Of a DNA stretch of 64,000 nt, positions 55,081 to 63,950 are shown in pieces. The translations under genes were made by a program, and so were the position numbers. The notes under the pieces are model-generated. The model was given only the letters and a program-made list of their open reading frames with translations, ran no database searches and had not been told where the DNA came from. The stretch is taken from the NCBI RefSeq assembly GCF_003217295.1, contig NZ_QJTJ01000005.1:1-64000 (forward strand). The letters run 5' to 3'. Each line of letters opens with the position of its first letter. Positions within the stretch are counted from its first letter, which is position 1. The stretch is from Ureibacillus chungkukjangi (GTDB lineage Bacteria > Bacillota > Bacilli > Bacillales_A > Planococcaceae).

Positions 55081-55503
55081 ATGGGAATAGTATATCGACT
55101 TGCATTAGTTCTTGTTATTGTAGGTGCAATCAATTGGGGGTTAATTGGGCTATTCCAGTTCGACCTTGTGGCAACACTTTTTGGTGGCCAGGACACGGCT
55201 TTATCAAGAATTGTTTATAGTTTAGTCGGATTAGCTGGATTACTGAGTATCCCATTACTATTTAAGGCATATGAAGAAGACGATGTAGAGCTTACAAATA
55301 ATAACCATAGTAATGCCTACACTAATATGAATTATCAAACTGAGTTTGGTGAGGAAGCTGATTTAAATGAAGTGCAAAGAAACCGTACTACTGACGTAGA
55401 TCAAGCTACACGTTTTCCTAAAGTTGAAAACAAACGAGCATTAGAGTTATATGAAAATGATGGTAAAGGGAAAGACAAAGGGGATAAGGATAGCATGGTT
55501 TAG
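55081..55503 (+). CDS. DUF378-family membrane protein with a charged tail
   Basis: 140 residues, AGGAGGGG upstream of the ATG. The N-terminal ~65 residues (LALVLVIVGAINWGLIGLFQ, VYSLVGLAGLLSIPLLF) are a DUF378 (YuzA-like) domain with two membrane helices. The remaining 75 residues are an unusual hydrophilic tail rich in Asn, Glu and Lys (NNHSNAYTNMNYQTEF; GKGKDKGDKDS). Typical DUF378 proteins lack that tail. The function is unknown. Confidence 0.85.
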   Translation: MGIVYRLALVLVIVGAINWGLIGLFQFDLVATLFGGQDTALSRIVYSLVGLAGLLSIPLLFKAYEEDDVELTNNNHSNAYTNMNYQTEFGEEADLNEVQRNRTTDVDQATRFPKVENKRALELYENDGKGKDKGDKDSMV

Positions 55504-55513
55504 GTCATTTATG

Positions 55514-55542
55514 AGTGGGTAATTAAACATTACCCGCTTTTT
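55514..55542 (+). terminator. Terminator after the DUF378 gene
   Basis: GTGGGTAAT / ATTACCCGC arms followed by a run of T. Confidence 0.7.
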
Positions 55543-55557
55543 TTATTGGAAAATTTT

Positions 55558-55590
55558 AAGCGGTACTCTCATAGAAGAGAATACCGCTTT
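55558..55590 (-). terminator. Terminator of the secreted repeat protein
   Basis: AAGCGGTACTCTC / AGAGAATACCGCTT arms close to the stop of the minus-strand gene at 55596. Confidence 0.7.
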
Positions 55591-55595
55591 TGTTC

Positions 55596-56231
55596 TTACT
55601 CTGCAAAAAATTCGAATTTTTTAGGAAGGGTTATTCCTAATTCTTGAAGGTCTAACTTCGCCTGCTCTACACGTTCTTTTACTTTTATTTTCGATGCATT
55701 GTCAAGCTTCTCAAAGCTTTCATGCATTGGATGCTTAGGTATTTCAACACCCAACTCTGCTAGTTTTTTATGTGCTTCTTCTTTTGTAATTTTACCTAAT
55801 TTTTTATCATTGAAGATTGCTTTTGCTTTTTTCTTAGTTGCTTCGTCTAGGTTTTCAAATACTTTGCATTTTTTATGCTCTGGTGGCTCTACTCCAAGCT
55901 CTGTCAGCTTTTTATGTGCTTCTTCTTTTGTAATTTTACCTGATTTTTTATCTTTAAAAATGGCTTTAACTATTTCTTTTGTTTCATCATCTAACTTTTC
56001 CATTTGTTCATGGAACTTATTTTGAGGAATTTCAATGCCCATCCCTTTTAAATCTGCCTTTAATGAGCTTAAGACTTCATCGACCTTTGCTTTTGTCTCA
56101 TCATCTAATTGATCATACTCATCATGGAAATCGTGTGTATGAGCGTATGCAGGTGCAATCGTTGTACCAAATAAGCCTATAGAAATAACGGCAGTAAGGA
56201 AATAAATCCAAAGATTGTTTTGTTTTTTCAA
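55596..56231 (-). CDS. Secreted protein with four ~46-residue charged helical repeats
   Basis: About 211 residues. The frame opens at GTG 56240, but AGGAG there better serves TTG 56231 (MKKQNNLWIYFL). A signal peptide ends at APAYA, and the mature protein starts HTHDFHDEYDQ. Units begin ..EKLDDETKEIVKAIFKD and carry KSGKITKEEAHKKLTELGVE; about four units are present, the first and last diverged, with the middle two nearly identical. A Pro-x-His spacer (EPPEHK, EIPKHP) closes each unit. Composition resembles other small Bacillus secreted helical proteins of unknown role. No catalytic motif is seen. Confidence 0.7.
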   Translation of the reverse strand: MKKQNNLWIYFLTAVISIGLFGTTIAPAYAHTHDFHDEYDQLDDETKAKVDEVLSSLKADLKGMGIEIPQNKFHEQMEKLDDETKEIVKAIFKDKKSGKITKEEAHKKLTELGVEPPEHKKCKVFENLDEATKKKAKAIFNDKKLGKITKEEAHKKLAELGVEIPKHPMHESFEKLDNASKIKVKERVEQAKLDLQELGITLPKKFEFFAE

Positions 56232-56513
56232 TGTACTCACTCCTAAGTGTTTTATTTATTTTAAATAGGTAGGGAAGTGAAAAGAATCTAAAATCTCACC
56301 ACCTTGATATCTTCTCTATCTGTTTCAATTCCCAATATAAAAAGTGACAAAATGAGTCACTTATCACATTTCATATTTTGTGTCACCACAACTAGAATAA
56401 TGTAACTAAATTGAAATTCTTTTTCCAAATAAGTTATAAAGTAATTCCAACTTTTGAATGGTAACCCATATTTTGGGTAATAATATTTATAATTGGAAGA
56501 AAGAGGTGTTATA

Positions 56514-56999
56514 ATGAGTTATGCACATTTATTGCTTGTATGTTTGTTAATGATAGGATCTATTGCACTGGTTATGTATTATTTAGGAACCAAAATTTCA
56601 TATAATTACATACTGTATAATGGCTCAGTCAGCATCGGATCTGGGGTGGTTTTCTTTGTATTTAAAATCCTACTAACAATGGGAAAAGTCGGTCCAATTG
56701 AACAAGTATTAGATGTCGTTATTACTTTATTGCTTCTAACAGTTTGGCTTGTAATCCTTATTGAAACTTTTACTGTAGAAGTAATGGAAAATGGTCGTGA
56801 AATAAAAGCAAGCATAATTTCAATGGTGAAGTGGATAAAAATGGTAGAAATAAAAACCTTGCCACAGCAAATTATTCAGAAAATAAATATAATTTCTGTA
56901 AAAACAAAAAACTACATGGTTAAAAATAAGCTGACTATAAAAATTCAAAAATTAATTGGCGAGCAGATTAAGCAAAGAGAATTAAATAAAAGGGTGTGA
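56514..56999 (+). CDS. Membrane protein with basic cytoplasmic tail
   Basis: 161 residues from ATG 56514 (MSYAHLLLVCLLMIG), preceded by AGAGGTG; an earlier frame start lacks a site. Three or four hydrophobic segments (about 5-25, 38-60, 70-92) are followed by a long Lys-rich tail (IQKINIISVKTKNYMVKNKL). No family is recognised. The next gene starts seven bases after its stop, so the two are an operon. Confidence 0.65.
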   Translation: MSYAHLLLVCLLMIGSIALVMYYLGTKISYNYILYNGSVSIGSGVVFFVFKILLTMGKVGPIEQVLDVVITLLLLTVWLVILIETFTVEVMENGREIKASIISMVKWIKMVEIKTLPQQIIQKINIISVKTKNYMVKNKLTIKIQKLIGEQIKQRELNKRV

Positions 57000-57005
57000 T
57001 CAATA

Positions 57006-57533
57006 TTGAAGAAGGCTGTTTTTTTAGATCGCGATGGTGTAATCAATGAGGTATTAACAAGCCGAGTAAAATTTGTAAACAAACCAAGGGATTTTTATTT
57101 TTTGCCTGGTGTGCCCGAAGCTGTAAAAAAGCTAAATGAATTTTTTGATTATGTATTTGTGGTAACTAATCAAGGTGGCGTCGGGTTAGGTTTTATGAAG
57201 GAAGCTCAACTTATTAAAATTCATGAACATATGATTAGTGAATTAAAGAAATCAGGTGCAATAGTACATGATGTAGCCTATTGTGCGCATAAACCAAAAG
57301 CGGGTTGTGAATGTAGAAAGCCTGGCAGTAAAATGATTATAGATTTGGGGAAAAGGTATGAAATCGACTTATCAAAATCATTTATGGTAGGGGACACCGA
57401 TACAGACATCCAAGCAGGGAAAAAAGCTGGAACAAAAACAGTATTTTTAGGCGAAATCGATCCAATTGCAGATGCTATTTTTCCAGATTTAGCTACTGCT
57501 GCTGATTGGATAATAGAGAATTCCAGAAATTAA
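57006..57533 (+). CDS. HAD-family phosphatase, GmhB/HisB-N-like
   Basis: 175 residues from TTG 57006. VFLDRDGVINE holds the catalytic DxD. FVVTNQGGVGLGFM and the zinc loop CAHKPKAGCECRKP (Cys, His, Cys, Cys) are features of the GmhB/histidinol-phosphatase branch, and FMVGDTDTDIQAGKKAG provides the final Asp pair. It dephosphorylates a sugar or histidinol phosphate in the cytoplasm. No heptose or histidine genes are nearby, so the substrate is open. Confidence 0.88.
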   Translation: MKKAVFLDRDGVINEVLTSRVKFVNKPRDFYFLPGVPEAVKKLNEFFDYVFVVTNQGGVGLGFMKEAQLIKIHEHMISELKKSGAIVHDVAYCAHKPKAGCECRKPGSKMIIDLGKRYEIDLSKSFMVGDTDTDIQAGKKAGTKTVFLGEIDPIADAIFPDLATAADWIIENSRN

Positions 57534-57537
57534 AAAT

Positions 57538-57567
57538 AACCACTTTTGATGTAGCCAAAAGTGGTTA
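57538..57567. terminator. Terminator between convergent genes
   Basis: AACCACTTTTG / CAAAAGTGGTT arms around a seven-base loop. Confidence 0.75.
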
Positions 57568-57580
57568 TGAAATGCCTCTA

Positions 57581-57799
57581 TTATTTTCTTTTCTTTTTAT
57601 CAAGAGCACTAACTAGAGGGACCTTCTTAATAGCTTCTAATTCTATTTGTACATGGTATTTGTTTTCTTGGACTTCACTTACTTGTGTAACAATTCCTTT
57701 TCGACCCTTTAATTTAATTTCAGAGCCCTCTGTCGGAACCTCATTTAATAATTTACTTATAAATAGTGTGTTTCTTTCATAAAAATGAACTGCGTACAT
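57581..57799 (-). CDS. Hypothetical small basic protein
   Basis: 72 residues, GGGAGA upstream of the ATG. KGRKGIVTQVSEVQENKYHV suggests a small beta-barrel (SH3/KOW-like) core, and the tail is lysine-rich (ALDKKKRK). The family is not recognised. Nucleic-acid binding is conceivable but unsupported. Confidence 0.6.
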   Translation of the reverse strand: MYAVHFYERNTLFISKLLNEVPTEGSEIKLKGRKGIVTQVSEVQENKYHVQIELEAIKKVPLVSALDKKKRK

Positions 57800-57918
57800 A
57801 ATCTATCTCCCTTCAACTAAATATACTTACATTCTATGAAGCTAAATTAATTGTAGAAGGGAGAAATATGTAAATAGAGAAATTTTTCAACCCAGTATCT
57901 CTTTTTAGTAAATAAAAA

Positions 57919-57947
57919 ACTAATTCGTAGGGAGTACACGAATTAGT
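57919..57947 (-). terminator. Terminator after the uroporphyrinogen-III synthase-like gene
   Basis: ACTAATTCGT / ACGAATTAGT arms; on the minus strand followed by TTTTTT. Confidence 0.75.
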
Positions 57948-57968
57948 CTTGTAATTAAGATTCTCATT

Positions 57969-58784
57969 CTATTTTGTAACAGTTTCTTTATAATACTTAT
58001 TTAATGTCATCAGAGCACTACCAATTCTCTCGTCCTCAGGGATAATCATTCTTGTAACACCGCGCTCCTGTAGTGCCTTTCCAGTAACTTTTCCAACAGG
58101 TAGGGCTAGCACATGATTCTCGAAAGCGTGCAGAAGCTCGCCATCCTGGTTGTTTTCTACTGCATAATTAAATAAGAAACGAACCTGTTGAATACTTGTA
58201 AATCCTACTGCATCTACTTTGCTTGTAAGTATTTCATTCATTATTTGATCCAAAACCTCTTTTTGAGGTGGAATATGCTCATAAGGGATTATTTCTTTAA
58301 AATCAGCCTGCTGACCTTTTAACCAATTGATGAGCTCTACTGCAGGATCGCCATAAAGTTGTACAGCAACAGTTTTATCTTTTAAATCATGGTCGTGCAT
58401 TTCACGGAGTAAGCCTGAAATACTACCATCATCATCTCTCACAATAGGAACCAATCCTCTCTTTTTCAAAGCGTTTGCTGATTTATAACCTCGTATAGCA
58501 ATATTCATCTTTTCAAGAGCTGCTTGCAAAGCTGCTTCTAACCCCATTTCAGCAGCGACTTCAAATAATTTTTCAAAGCCGATACCTGTTGTGAAAATGG
58601 CCCATTCAAAGTGACCGTTTATAATTTCTTTTACTTCAGAGCCAATAAAACTTGAATCAAAAAATACAGTTCCCTGTGCAGGGCGATGGACAGCACTTCC
58701 ACCAAGCTGTCTAATAATATTTATTTGTTCATCTATTTTTCTTGTCCCTAATAACGCGATGCACTTGTGATTTAATCCACTCAT
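57969..58784 (-). CDS. Uroporphyrinogen-III synthase-like protein
   Basis: 271 residues. Two-domain HemD fold: IALLGTRKIDEQINIIRQLG, WAIFTTGIGFEKLFEVAAEM, IAIRGYKSANALKKRGLVPI, then VDAVGFTSIQQVRFLFNYAV and LALPVGKVTGKALQERGVTR. The enzyme closes hydroxymethylbilane to uroporphyrinogen III in tetrapyrrole synthesis. No other hem gene is adjacent. The N-terminal half is less canonical than in hem-operon HemD, so it may be a second, specialised copy. Confidence 0.82.
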   Translation of the reverse strand: MSGLNHKCIALLGTRKIDEQINIIRQLGGSAVHRPAQGTVFFDSSFIGSEVKEIINGHFEWAIFTTGIGFEKLFEVAAEMGLEAALQAALEKMNIAIRGYKSANALKKRGLVPIVRDDDGSISGLLREMHDHDLKDKTVAVQLYGDPAVELINWLKGQQADFKEIIPYEHIPPQKEVLDQIMNEILTSKVDAVGFTSIQQVRFLFNYAVENNQDGELLHAFENHVLALPVGKVTGKALQERGVTRMIIPEDERIGSALMTLNKYYKETVTK

Positions 58785-59136
58785 CCAACATTCTCCTCAT
58801 TAATTAATAATTCTATCTTAACAAAAAAATGAAAAAAAAAGAGAGTGTGTTAGGGAATAATACATTAAAGTACGAAATTAAAGCGAATTTTTTAACAAAG
58901 TGTGGAGTGCTTCATATTATAAATCATTAAGAGTGGATACATGTGGTATGCAGGAAGCTATTTAGCTGTATTAAGCGTGGGTATATTAATAAGTCAAAGA
59001 CAAAAGATTATGGCTTATTGTTCCTTAAGGGTCTCTTTTAGCTCAAGTTTTTCATATTTATATAAATAGAATGGTGATTTTCTCATTCTAACAGTATGAA
59101 ATTTTCAGCATATACTATTTCCAAGGGTGATGGAGA
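58785..59136. other. Intergenic region, no supported gene
   Basis: About 350 bases. One open frame from ATG 58939 (MWYAGSYLAVLSVGILISQR, 42 codons) looks membrane-like but has no ribosome binding site. No RNA gene was seen. Confidence 0.4.
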
Positions 59137-59949
59137 ATGATAAAAGTTGGATATGATGCGGGACATGGTTATAATACGCCTGGTAAACGTACGCCAGATG
59201 GGGAAAGAGAATGGTCTTTTAATGACAAAGTAGCTCGTGCCTTTGCTAATGAATTAGCCCTGTATAAAGGAGTTATGACAAGAAGATTCGACGACCCTAC
59301 TGGTCAAAGAGACGTCCCTTTAAATGAGAGAACAAATGGGGCAAATAATTGGGCAGCCAATTATTATATTTCCTTTCACCATAATGCTCTTGGAGGGCGA
59401 TGGGGAAATCATACAGGCATTGAAACCTTCGTTTATACAACTCCGCAGCCTCGCAGTGTTGAATTAGCCGAAGCGATTCATCCGGCTGTGGTTAAAGCTT
59501 ATGGTCTTAGTGATCGAGGCATTAAACGAGGGAATCTTCACATAGTTCGCGAAACAGCAATGCCAGCAATCTTAATCGAGGGTGGCTTTATGGATAGTTT
59601 GGTTGATATAACTAAGCTTCGTAATGATACAGTTCTTGCCAATGCAGGAAGGGCTGTCGCTCAAAGCTTTGCGAGGTTTGCTGGGTTATCTAGAGTAACA
59701 AGTCCAGAGGAGGAGTTAACTATGGCACAGTACGAGGAATTAAAACGATTAATCGAAGCTCAGGCTAATAGAATACAGGTTTTAGAAGCAATGGCTGGAG
59801 TTAGAGAACGTGCAGTTGCACCTGATCATAGAGTGGCATGGGAATGGGCTATAGATCAAGGCTTAGTTAATGGCTCTAATCCGAATAGACCATTAACTCG
59901 TGAGCAATTTGCTACAATCGAATATAGAAAAGCAACTCAAGGAATGTAA
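59137..59949 (+). CDS. N-acetylmuramoyl-L-alanine amidase, endolysin-like
   Basis: 270 residues. Amidase_3 domain (~1-180): KVGYDAGHGYNTPGKRTPDG (zinc His), NYYISFHHNALGG (second zinc His) and AILIEGGFMDS (catalytic Glu). It is followed by a short coiled-coil (TMAQYEELKRLIEAQANRI) and a single SLH-like segment (VAWEWAIDQGLVNGSNPNRP, then LTREQFATI). There is no signal peptide, as in phage endolysins or mother-cell CwlC-type amidases. No other phage genes surround it. Confidence 0.87.
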   Translation: MIKVGYDAGHGYNTPGKRTPDGEREWSFNDKVARAFANELALYKGVMTRRFDDPTGQRDVPLNERTNGANNWAANYYISFHHNALGGRWGNHTGIETFVYTTPQPRSVELAEAIHPAVVKAYGLSDRGIKRGNLHIVRETAMPAILIEGGFMDSLVDITKLRNDTVLANAGRAVAQSFARFAGLSRVTSPEEELTMAQYEELKRLIEAQANRIQVLEAMAGVRERAVAPDHRVAWEWAIDQGLVNGSNPNRPLTREQFATIEYRKATQGM

Positions 59950-59963
59950 TAGATAAAAAGATA

Positions 59964-59998
59964 CAAAGATCAGCGCAATTTGTGTTGGTCTTTTTTAT
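59964..59998 (+). terminator. Terminator after the amidase gene
   Basis: AAAGATCAGCGCAA / TTGTGTTGGTCTTT arms with several G-T pairs, followed by T's. Confidence 0.6.
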
Positions 59999-60059
59999 TT
60001 GTGCATGTAATTTCGTTTAAAACACATAATTAATATATTCTTTTAAAATAGGTGGTTAC

Positions 60060-61631
60060 ATGAAAAGTAAAATAATTAGTTATTTATTCATATTTGTCAT
60101 TCTATTGGCAGTTGCTGGCGTTTCGATTTCAATGACCCCAACTAAAAACTTAGATGAAGTAGATATACACACATCTAATAAGCCAGTCATCTTGCTCACA
60201 GTAGATTCTCTTATGAGTGAGCCACTACAGAAGATTATTGAGGAAGGTGATGCTCCAGCCTTATCTTTTTTAATGAATAATGGTCATTATCTATCGGATG
60301 TTATAAGCTCTTATCCAACGATGTCTGTGACAATTGATAGCACAATCCTAACAGGAACCTATGCAGATCAACATAATGTCCCAGGGTTAATTTGGTTCAA
60401 CAATGAGGGAAATCAAATGATCAGCTATGGAAGTGGGATGCGGGAAATATGGCATAATGGTGTGAAAAACGTAGTCAGGGATAGTATTATCAATTTGAAT
60501 AATGAACATTTGAACCCAAAAATTAAAACGATTTACGAAGAGCTTGCGGACTCAGATATAAAAGCTGCATCTATAAATGGTTTAATTTTTAGAGGAGATA
60601 CAACCCACCATTTGAATGTTCCCAGAATGCTATCATTCGTGAACCTCCTTCCAAAGAATATTGAGGTAGATGGACCGCAGCTTTTTTCTCTAGGGGCTTT
60701 ATCACAATATAATTCGGCTAATGATAAGCATAAATTTATATGGAACCGTATGGGTCTTAATAATAATTTTACCGTAAGCGAATTAAAGTATCTAATAGAA
60801 CAAAATAAATTGCCTCCCTTTACTCTTGCATATCTACCAGATCTCGATATGAAGGTGCATAAAAATGGACCAGAAGAGCTAAAGGCAATAAAGGACGTAG
60901 ATCTTTCCATTCAAGAGCTTCTAAATCAATTTCCATCATGGGAAGAGGCGGTTAAAGAAGTAGTATGGGTTGTAATGGGCGATAGTGCACAATCGCTTGT
61001 TGAGAAGGACAAGAAAGAGGGACTAATTGATTTAAACGAATTACTGAATGATTTTTCATTTTGGAATAAGAAAAATCCAGAAGGGCAGTTAGCTATCGCA
61101 ATAAATGAACGTATGGCCTATATTAACCTAATAGATGAGAATATGGATATTGACTCAATAATCGAGATACTAAAAGAGGACAAGCGAATTGGCTTTATTT
61201 CATGGGCTGATAATAATGGCAATTATGTTGCTAGTCCTGAAAAGGAAACCGTTCTATCGTTTTCAACAAAGGGAGACCAAAAAGATTTATTTAATCAAAA
61301 CTGGCATCTAGAAGGTGATCTATCAATTTTGGATATTTCAATTTCAGAGGATGAAACTATTCAATATAGTAGCTATCCAGATGCCCTAGCGAGACTAAAT
61401 GGAGCGCTGCATTCCCATGAGGGGCGATTTATAATAGTAGATGCCAAGCCTTCCTATGAATTTATTGAAGAGCATAGTCGTGATCATGCAGGGGGAGGGG
61501 CACACGGCTCGCTTCATGAGGTTGACTCAATTGTACCCCTAATAATTGCCGGAAGTGATGTGAAACCGAAATACAATCGCCTAGTTGATTTTAAAAATTG
61601 GTTAATAGAAATTGTTGGTCCATCAATATAA
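60060..61631 (+). CDS. Membrane-anchored phosphodiesterase / nucleotide pyrophosphatase-family protein
   Basis: 523 residues, AGGTGG upstream of the ATG. N-terminal anchor (~5-25). The alkaline-phosphatase superfamily core has VILLTVDSLMSE (metal Asp), SYPTMSVTIDSTILTGTYAD (nucleophile Thr/Ser region), TLAYLPDLDMKVHKNGP (Asp and His), VVMGDSAQS and the distal HAGGGAHGSLHEVDSIVPLI. The layout matches the NPP/PglZ-like alkaline phosphatase family. Acts outside the cytoplasm. The substrate is unknown. Confidence 0.82.
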   Translation: MKSKIISYLFIFVILLAVAGVSISMTPTKNLDEVDIHTSNKPVILLTVDSLMSEPLQKIIEEGDAPALSFLMNNGHYLSDVISSYPTMSVTIDSTILTGTYADQHNVPGLIWFNNEGNQMISYGSGMREIWHNGVKNVVRDSIINLNNEHLNPKIKTIYEELADSDIKAASINGLIFRGDTTHHLNVPRMLSFVNLLPKNIEVDGPQLFSLGALSQYNSANDKHKFIWNRMGLNNNFTVSELKYLIEQNKLPPFTLAYLPDLDMKVHKNGPEELKAIKDVDLSIQELLNQFPSWEEAVKEVVWVVMGDSAQSLVEKDKKEGLIDLNELLNDFSFWNKKNPEGQLAIAINERMAYINLIDENMDIDSIIEILKEDKRIGFISWADNNGNYVASPEKETVLSFSTKGDQKDLFNQNWHLEGDLSILDISISEDETIQYSSYPDALARLNGALHSHEGRFIIVDAKPSYEFIEEHSRDHAGGGAHGSLHEVDSIVPLIIAGSDVKPKYNRLVDFKNWLIEIVGPSI

Positions 61632-61811
61632 GTTTGGTGGGCTTTTCTTTTTCATATTTTTAAATTTTTATAATTGAATAATTGTGGTAATGGATTTTCA
61701 TACTACTCTTTGATGGATGAGAACAGATAAATTTTTATCCTGATTACTAAGGAGAATGGCTAGAAGCTTTTGTAGGACAAGTTTTCTAGTAAGAATAAAA
61801 TTTGGAGGTAT

Positions 61812-63296
61812 ATGAAATTGACTAAAGAACCGATTACAGTGGCTGCGATTATAAACGGTGAGAAAATACACACAGAAAAGAAAATACAGCGAGAAAATCC
61901 AACCCATCCAAATGAAATTGTAGGTTACGCGCCAAATAATACAAGAGAAGAAACAATTCAAGCTATTGATGCAGCTTTTAATGCTTTTAAAACTTGGGCA
62001 TGGACTGATGTGGATGATCGTATTAATAGAATGAGAACGGCTATTCAAAAAATCAAGGATGCAACTCCTGAAATTGCTGAATTATTATCCCGTGAGCACG
62101 GTAAAGCACTTTACGATTCTCAGGGTGAAATCGCCATTTCTCTTATGTGGATGGAGTTTGCCTGTGATCATGTTAAAAAAGTGACAGCACCGGAAACGAT
62201 GGAGCATGAAAATGGCAAGACAATAATAACGCATGATCCAATCGGAGTAGTTTCTGCAATCACCCCCTGGAACTACCCACTATCCCTTTCTACTATCAAA
62301 ATTGCACCTGCTTTGTTAACTGGGAATACGATGGTTTTAAAGCCAAGCCCATTAGCACCTTTAGCGGTAAGTCGAGTTACAGAAATTATTGCTGATGAGT
62401 TTCCTCCTGGTGTGTTAAATCTTGTAAATGGAGATGCCGAAGTTGGTGTGGAGTTAACTTCAAATGAAAAGGTAGCAAAAATCGCCTTTACAGGTGGAAC
62501 AAAGACTGCTAAGCATATTATGAAAGCTGCATCTGATACTATTAAGAAAATGACATTAGAGCTTGGTGGTAATGATGCAGCAATCGTCTTAGAGGATTTT
62601 GATGTAAACGATGAACGCGCTTTAAGAAGAATGGTCATTTCAAACTTTTTAACAGCCGGACAAATTTGTATGATTGCTAAACGAGTATATGTTCATCGTT
62701 CGATTTATGATGCTTTTGTAGAGAAATATATCGAAGCAGCCAATAAGTGGATACGAGTAGGGGACCCGTTTAACCCGGATGTTACTGTTGGTCCTGTTAA
62801 TAATAAGAACCAAGTAGACTATGTGAAGAGCCTAATTGAAGATGCAAAAAGCAAAGGGGCAAAGGTTATTCCATTAGGTACAATTTTAAATCCAGAATTG
62901 ATGGAAAACGGTTACTTCCTGCAACCGACTCTAGTATTAGATGCGGACTATCAGGATCCAATTGTAGTGGAGGAGCAATTCGGCCCTACTGTACCAATCC
63001 TACCATTTGACGATGAAGAGCAAGTAATTGAACTGCACAACGAAAGCATTTATGGTTTAACGAGCTCTGTTTGGGGGGAACAGGAGCATGCGATTAGTGT
63101 AGCCCGCCGTATTGAAGCAGGAACAACAATGATTAACACAGCTGCTGTTCAAGGGCTAGATGTTCGTTTCCCATTTGGTGGAGTTAAACAGTCAGGGGTT
63201 GGACGTGAATATGGTGAAGATGGTATTAAATCCTACACTGAAACACACGTCATTAACTTACCAAACAACTTAGAATTGCCGTATATTCCAGAATAA
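61812..63296 (+). CDS. NAD(P)-dependent aldehyde dehydrogenase
   Basis: 494 residues, GGAGG upstream. SAITPWNYPLSLSTIKIAPA and VLKPSPLAPL bind the cofactor. FTGGTKTAKHIMKAA and LELGGNDAAIVL hold the catalytic Glu, and FLTAGQICMIAKRVYVH the nucleophile Cys. The C-terminal FGGVKQSGVGREYGEDGIKSY is the family ending. Succinate-semialdehyde or another aldehyde could be the substrate. It is monocistronic. Confidence 0.93.
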   Translation: MKLTKEPITVAAIINGEKIHTEKKIQRENPTHPNEIVGYAPNNTREETIQAIDAAFNAFKTWAWTDVDDRINRMRTAIQKIKDATPEIAELLSREHGKALYDSQGEIAISLMWMEFACDHVKKVTAPETMEHENGKTIITHDPIGVVSAITPWNYPLSLSTIKIAPALLTGNTMVLKPSPLAPLAVSRVTEIIADEFPPGVLNLVNGDAEVGVELTSNEKVAKIAFTGGTKTAKHIMKAASDTIKKMTLELGGNDAAIVLEDFDVNDERALRRMVISNFLTAGQICMIAKRVYVHRSIYDAFVEKYIEAANKWIRVGDPFNPDVTVGPVNNKNQVDYVKSLIEDAKSKGAKVIPLGTILNPELMENGYFLQPTLVLDADYQDPIVVEEQFGPTVPILPFDDEEQVIELHNESIYGLTSSVWGEQEHAISVARRIEAGTTMINTAAVQGLDVRFPFGGVKQSGVGREYGEDGIKSYTETHVINLPNNLELPYIPE

Positions 63297-63303
63297 ACAT
63301 ATC

Positions 63304-63337
63304 AAAGCATCTGTAAATTTTTGTAGATGCCTTTTAA
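63304..63337 (+). terminator. Terminator after the aldehyde dehydrogenase gene
   Basis: GCATCTGTAAA / TTTGTAGATGC arms followed by CTTTT. Confidence 0.65.
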
Positions 63338-63378
63338 TATTAAGCGGAAAAGGGTGAGGAGAAAGTACAAGGAACGCT

Positions 63379-63950
63379 TTGCTACATTGTGGAGCTTAGA
63401 GTTATGTTGGAATGTCGTAAACGAGTGCGGATTGCTACAGTGTGGAGTGAGAATTCAGTTATATCGTAGCAATGGTGAATGGATTGCTACAGTGTGGAGT
63501 GAAAATTGAGTTGTATCGTAGCAATCATGGATATATTGCTACCATCCGAAGTGAGAATTCAGTTATATCGTAGCAATCAGGAATGTTTTGCTACCATGCG
63601 GAGTGAGAATTGAGTTGTATCGTAGCAATCAGGCTAGCTTTGCTACCATGCGGAGTGAGAATTGAGTTGTATCGTAGCAATCATGGATATATTGCTACCA
63701 TCCGAAGTGAGAATTCAGTTATATCGTAGCAATCAGTCAAGCTTTGCTACCGTGCGGAGCGAGAATCCAGTTGTATCGTAGCAATCAGGCAAGCTTTGCT
63801 ACCATGCGGAGCGAGAATTCAGTTGTATCGTAGCAATCAGGAATGTTTTGCTACCATGTGGAGTGAAAATTTAGTTGTATCGTAGCAATCAAACAAGCTT
63901 TGCTACCATGCGGAGTGATATTCTACTCGAGTCGTCGCTATCTCATCACA
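63379..63950. repeat. Tandem array of 52-bp units with alternating inverted repeats
   Basis: TTGCTAC occurs at 63379, 63432, 63484, 63536, 63588, 63640, 63692, 63744, 63796, 63848 and 63900, i.e. every 52 bases after the first 53-base step. GTAGCAA, its complement, occurs at 63466, 63518, 63570, 63622, 63674, 63726, 63778, 63830 and 63882. Between GTAGCAA and the next TTGCTAC is a variable 11-base loop (variants of TCATGGATATA, TCAGGAATGTT, TCAGGCAAGCT). The core between TTGCTAC and GTAGCAA is conserved (GGAGTGAGAATTCAGTT). The unit length breaks any reading frame. Identical loops 156 and 260 bases apart show internal multi-unit duplication. Confidence 0.92.

Noticed and set aside
63327-63509. 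Open frame of 60 codons running into the 52-bp repeat array
   Set aside because: It overlaps the first degenerate repeats, has no ribosome binding site for a real start, and a 52-base unit cannot keep a frame. It is a repeat-derived shadow.
63379-63950. CRISPR array
   Set aside because: The variable part is only about 11 bases, several variants recur, the conserved part is longer and contains inverted arms, and no cas genes are present.
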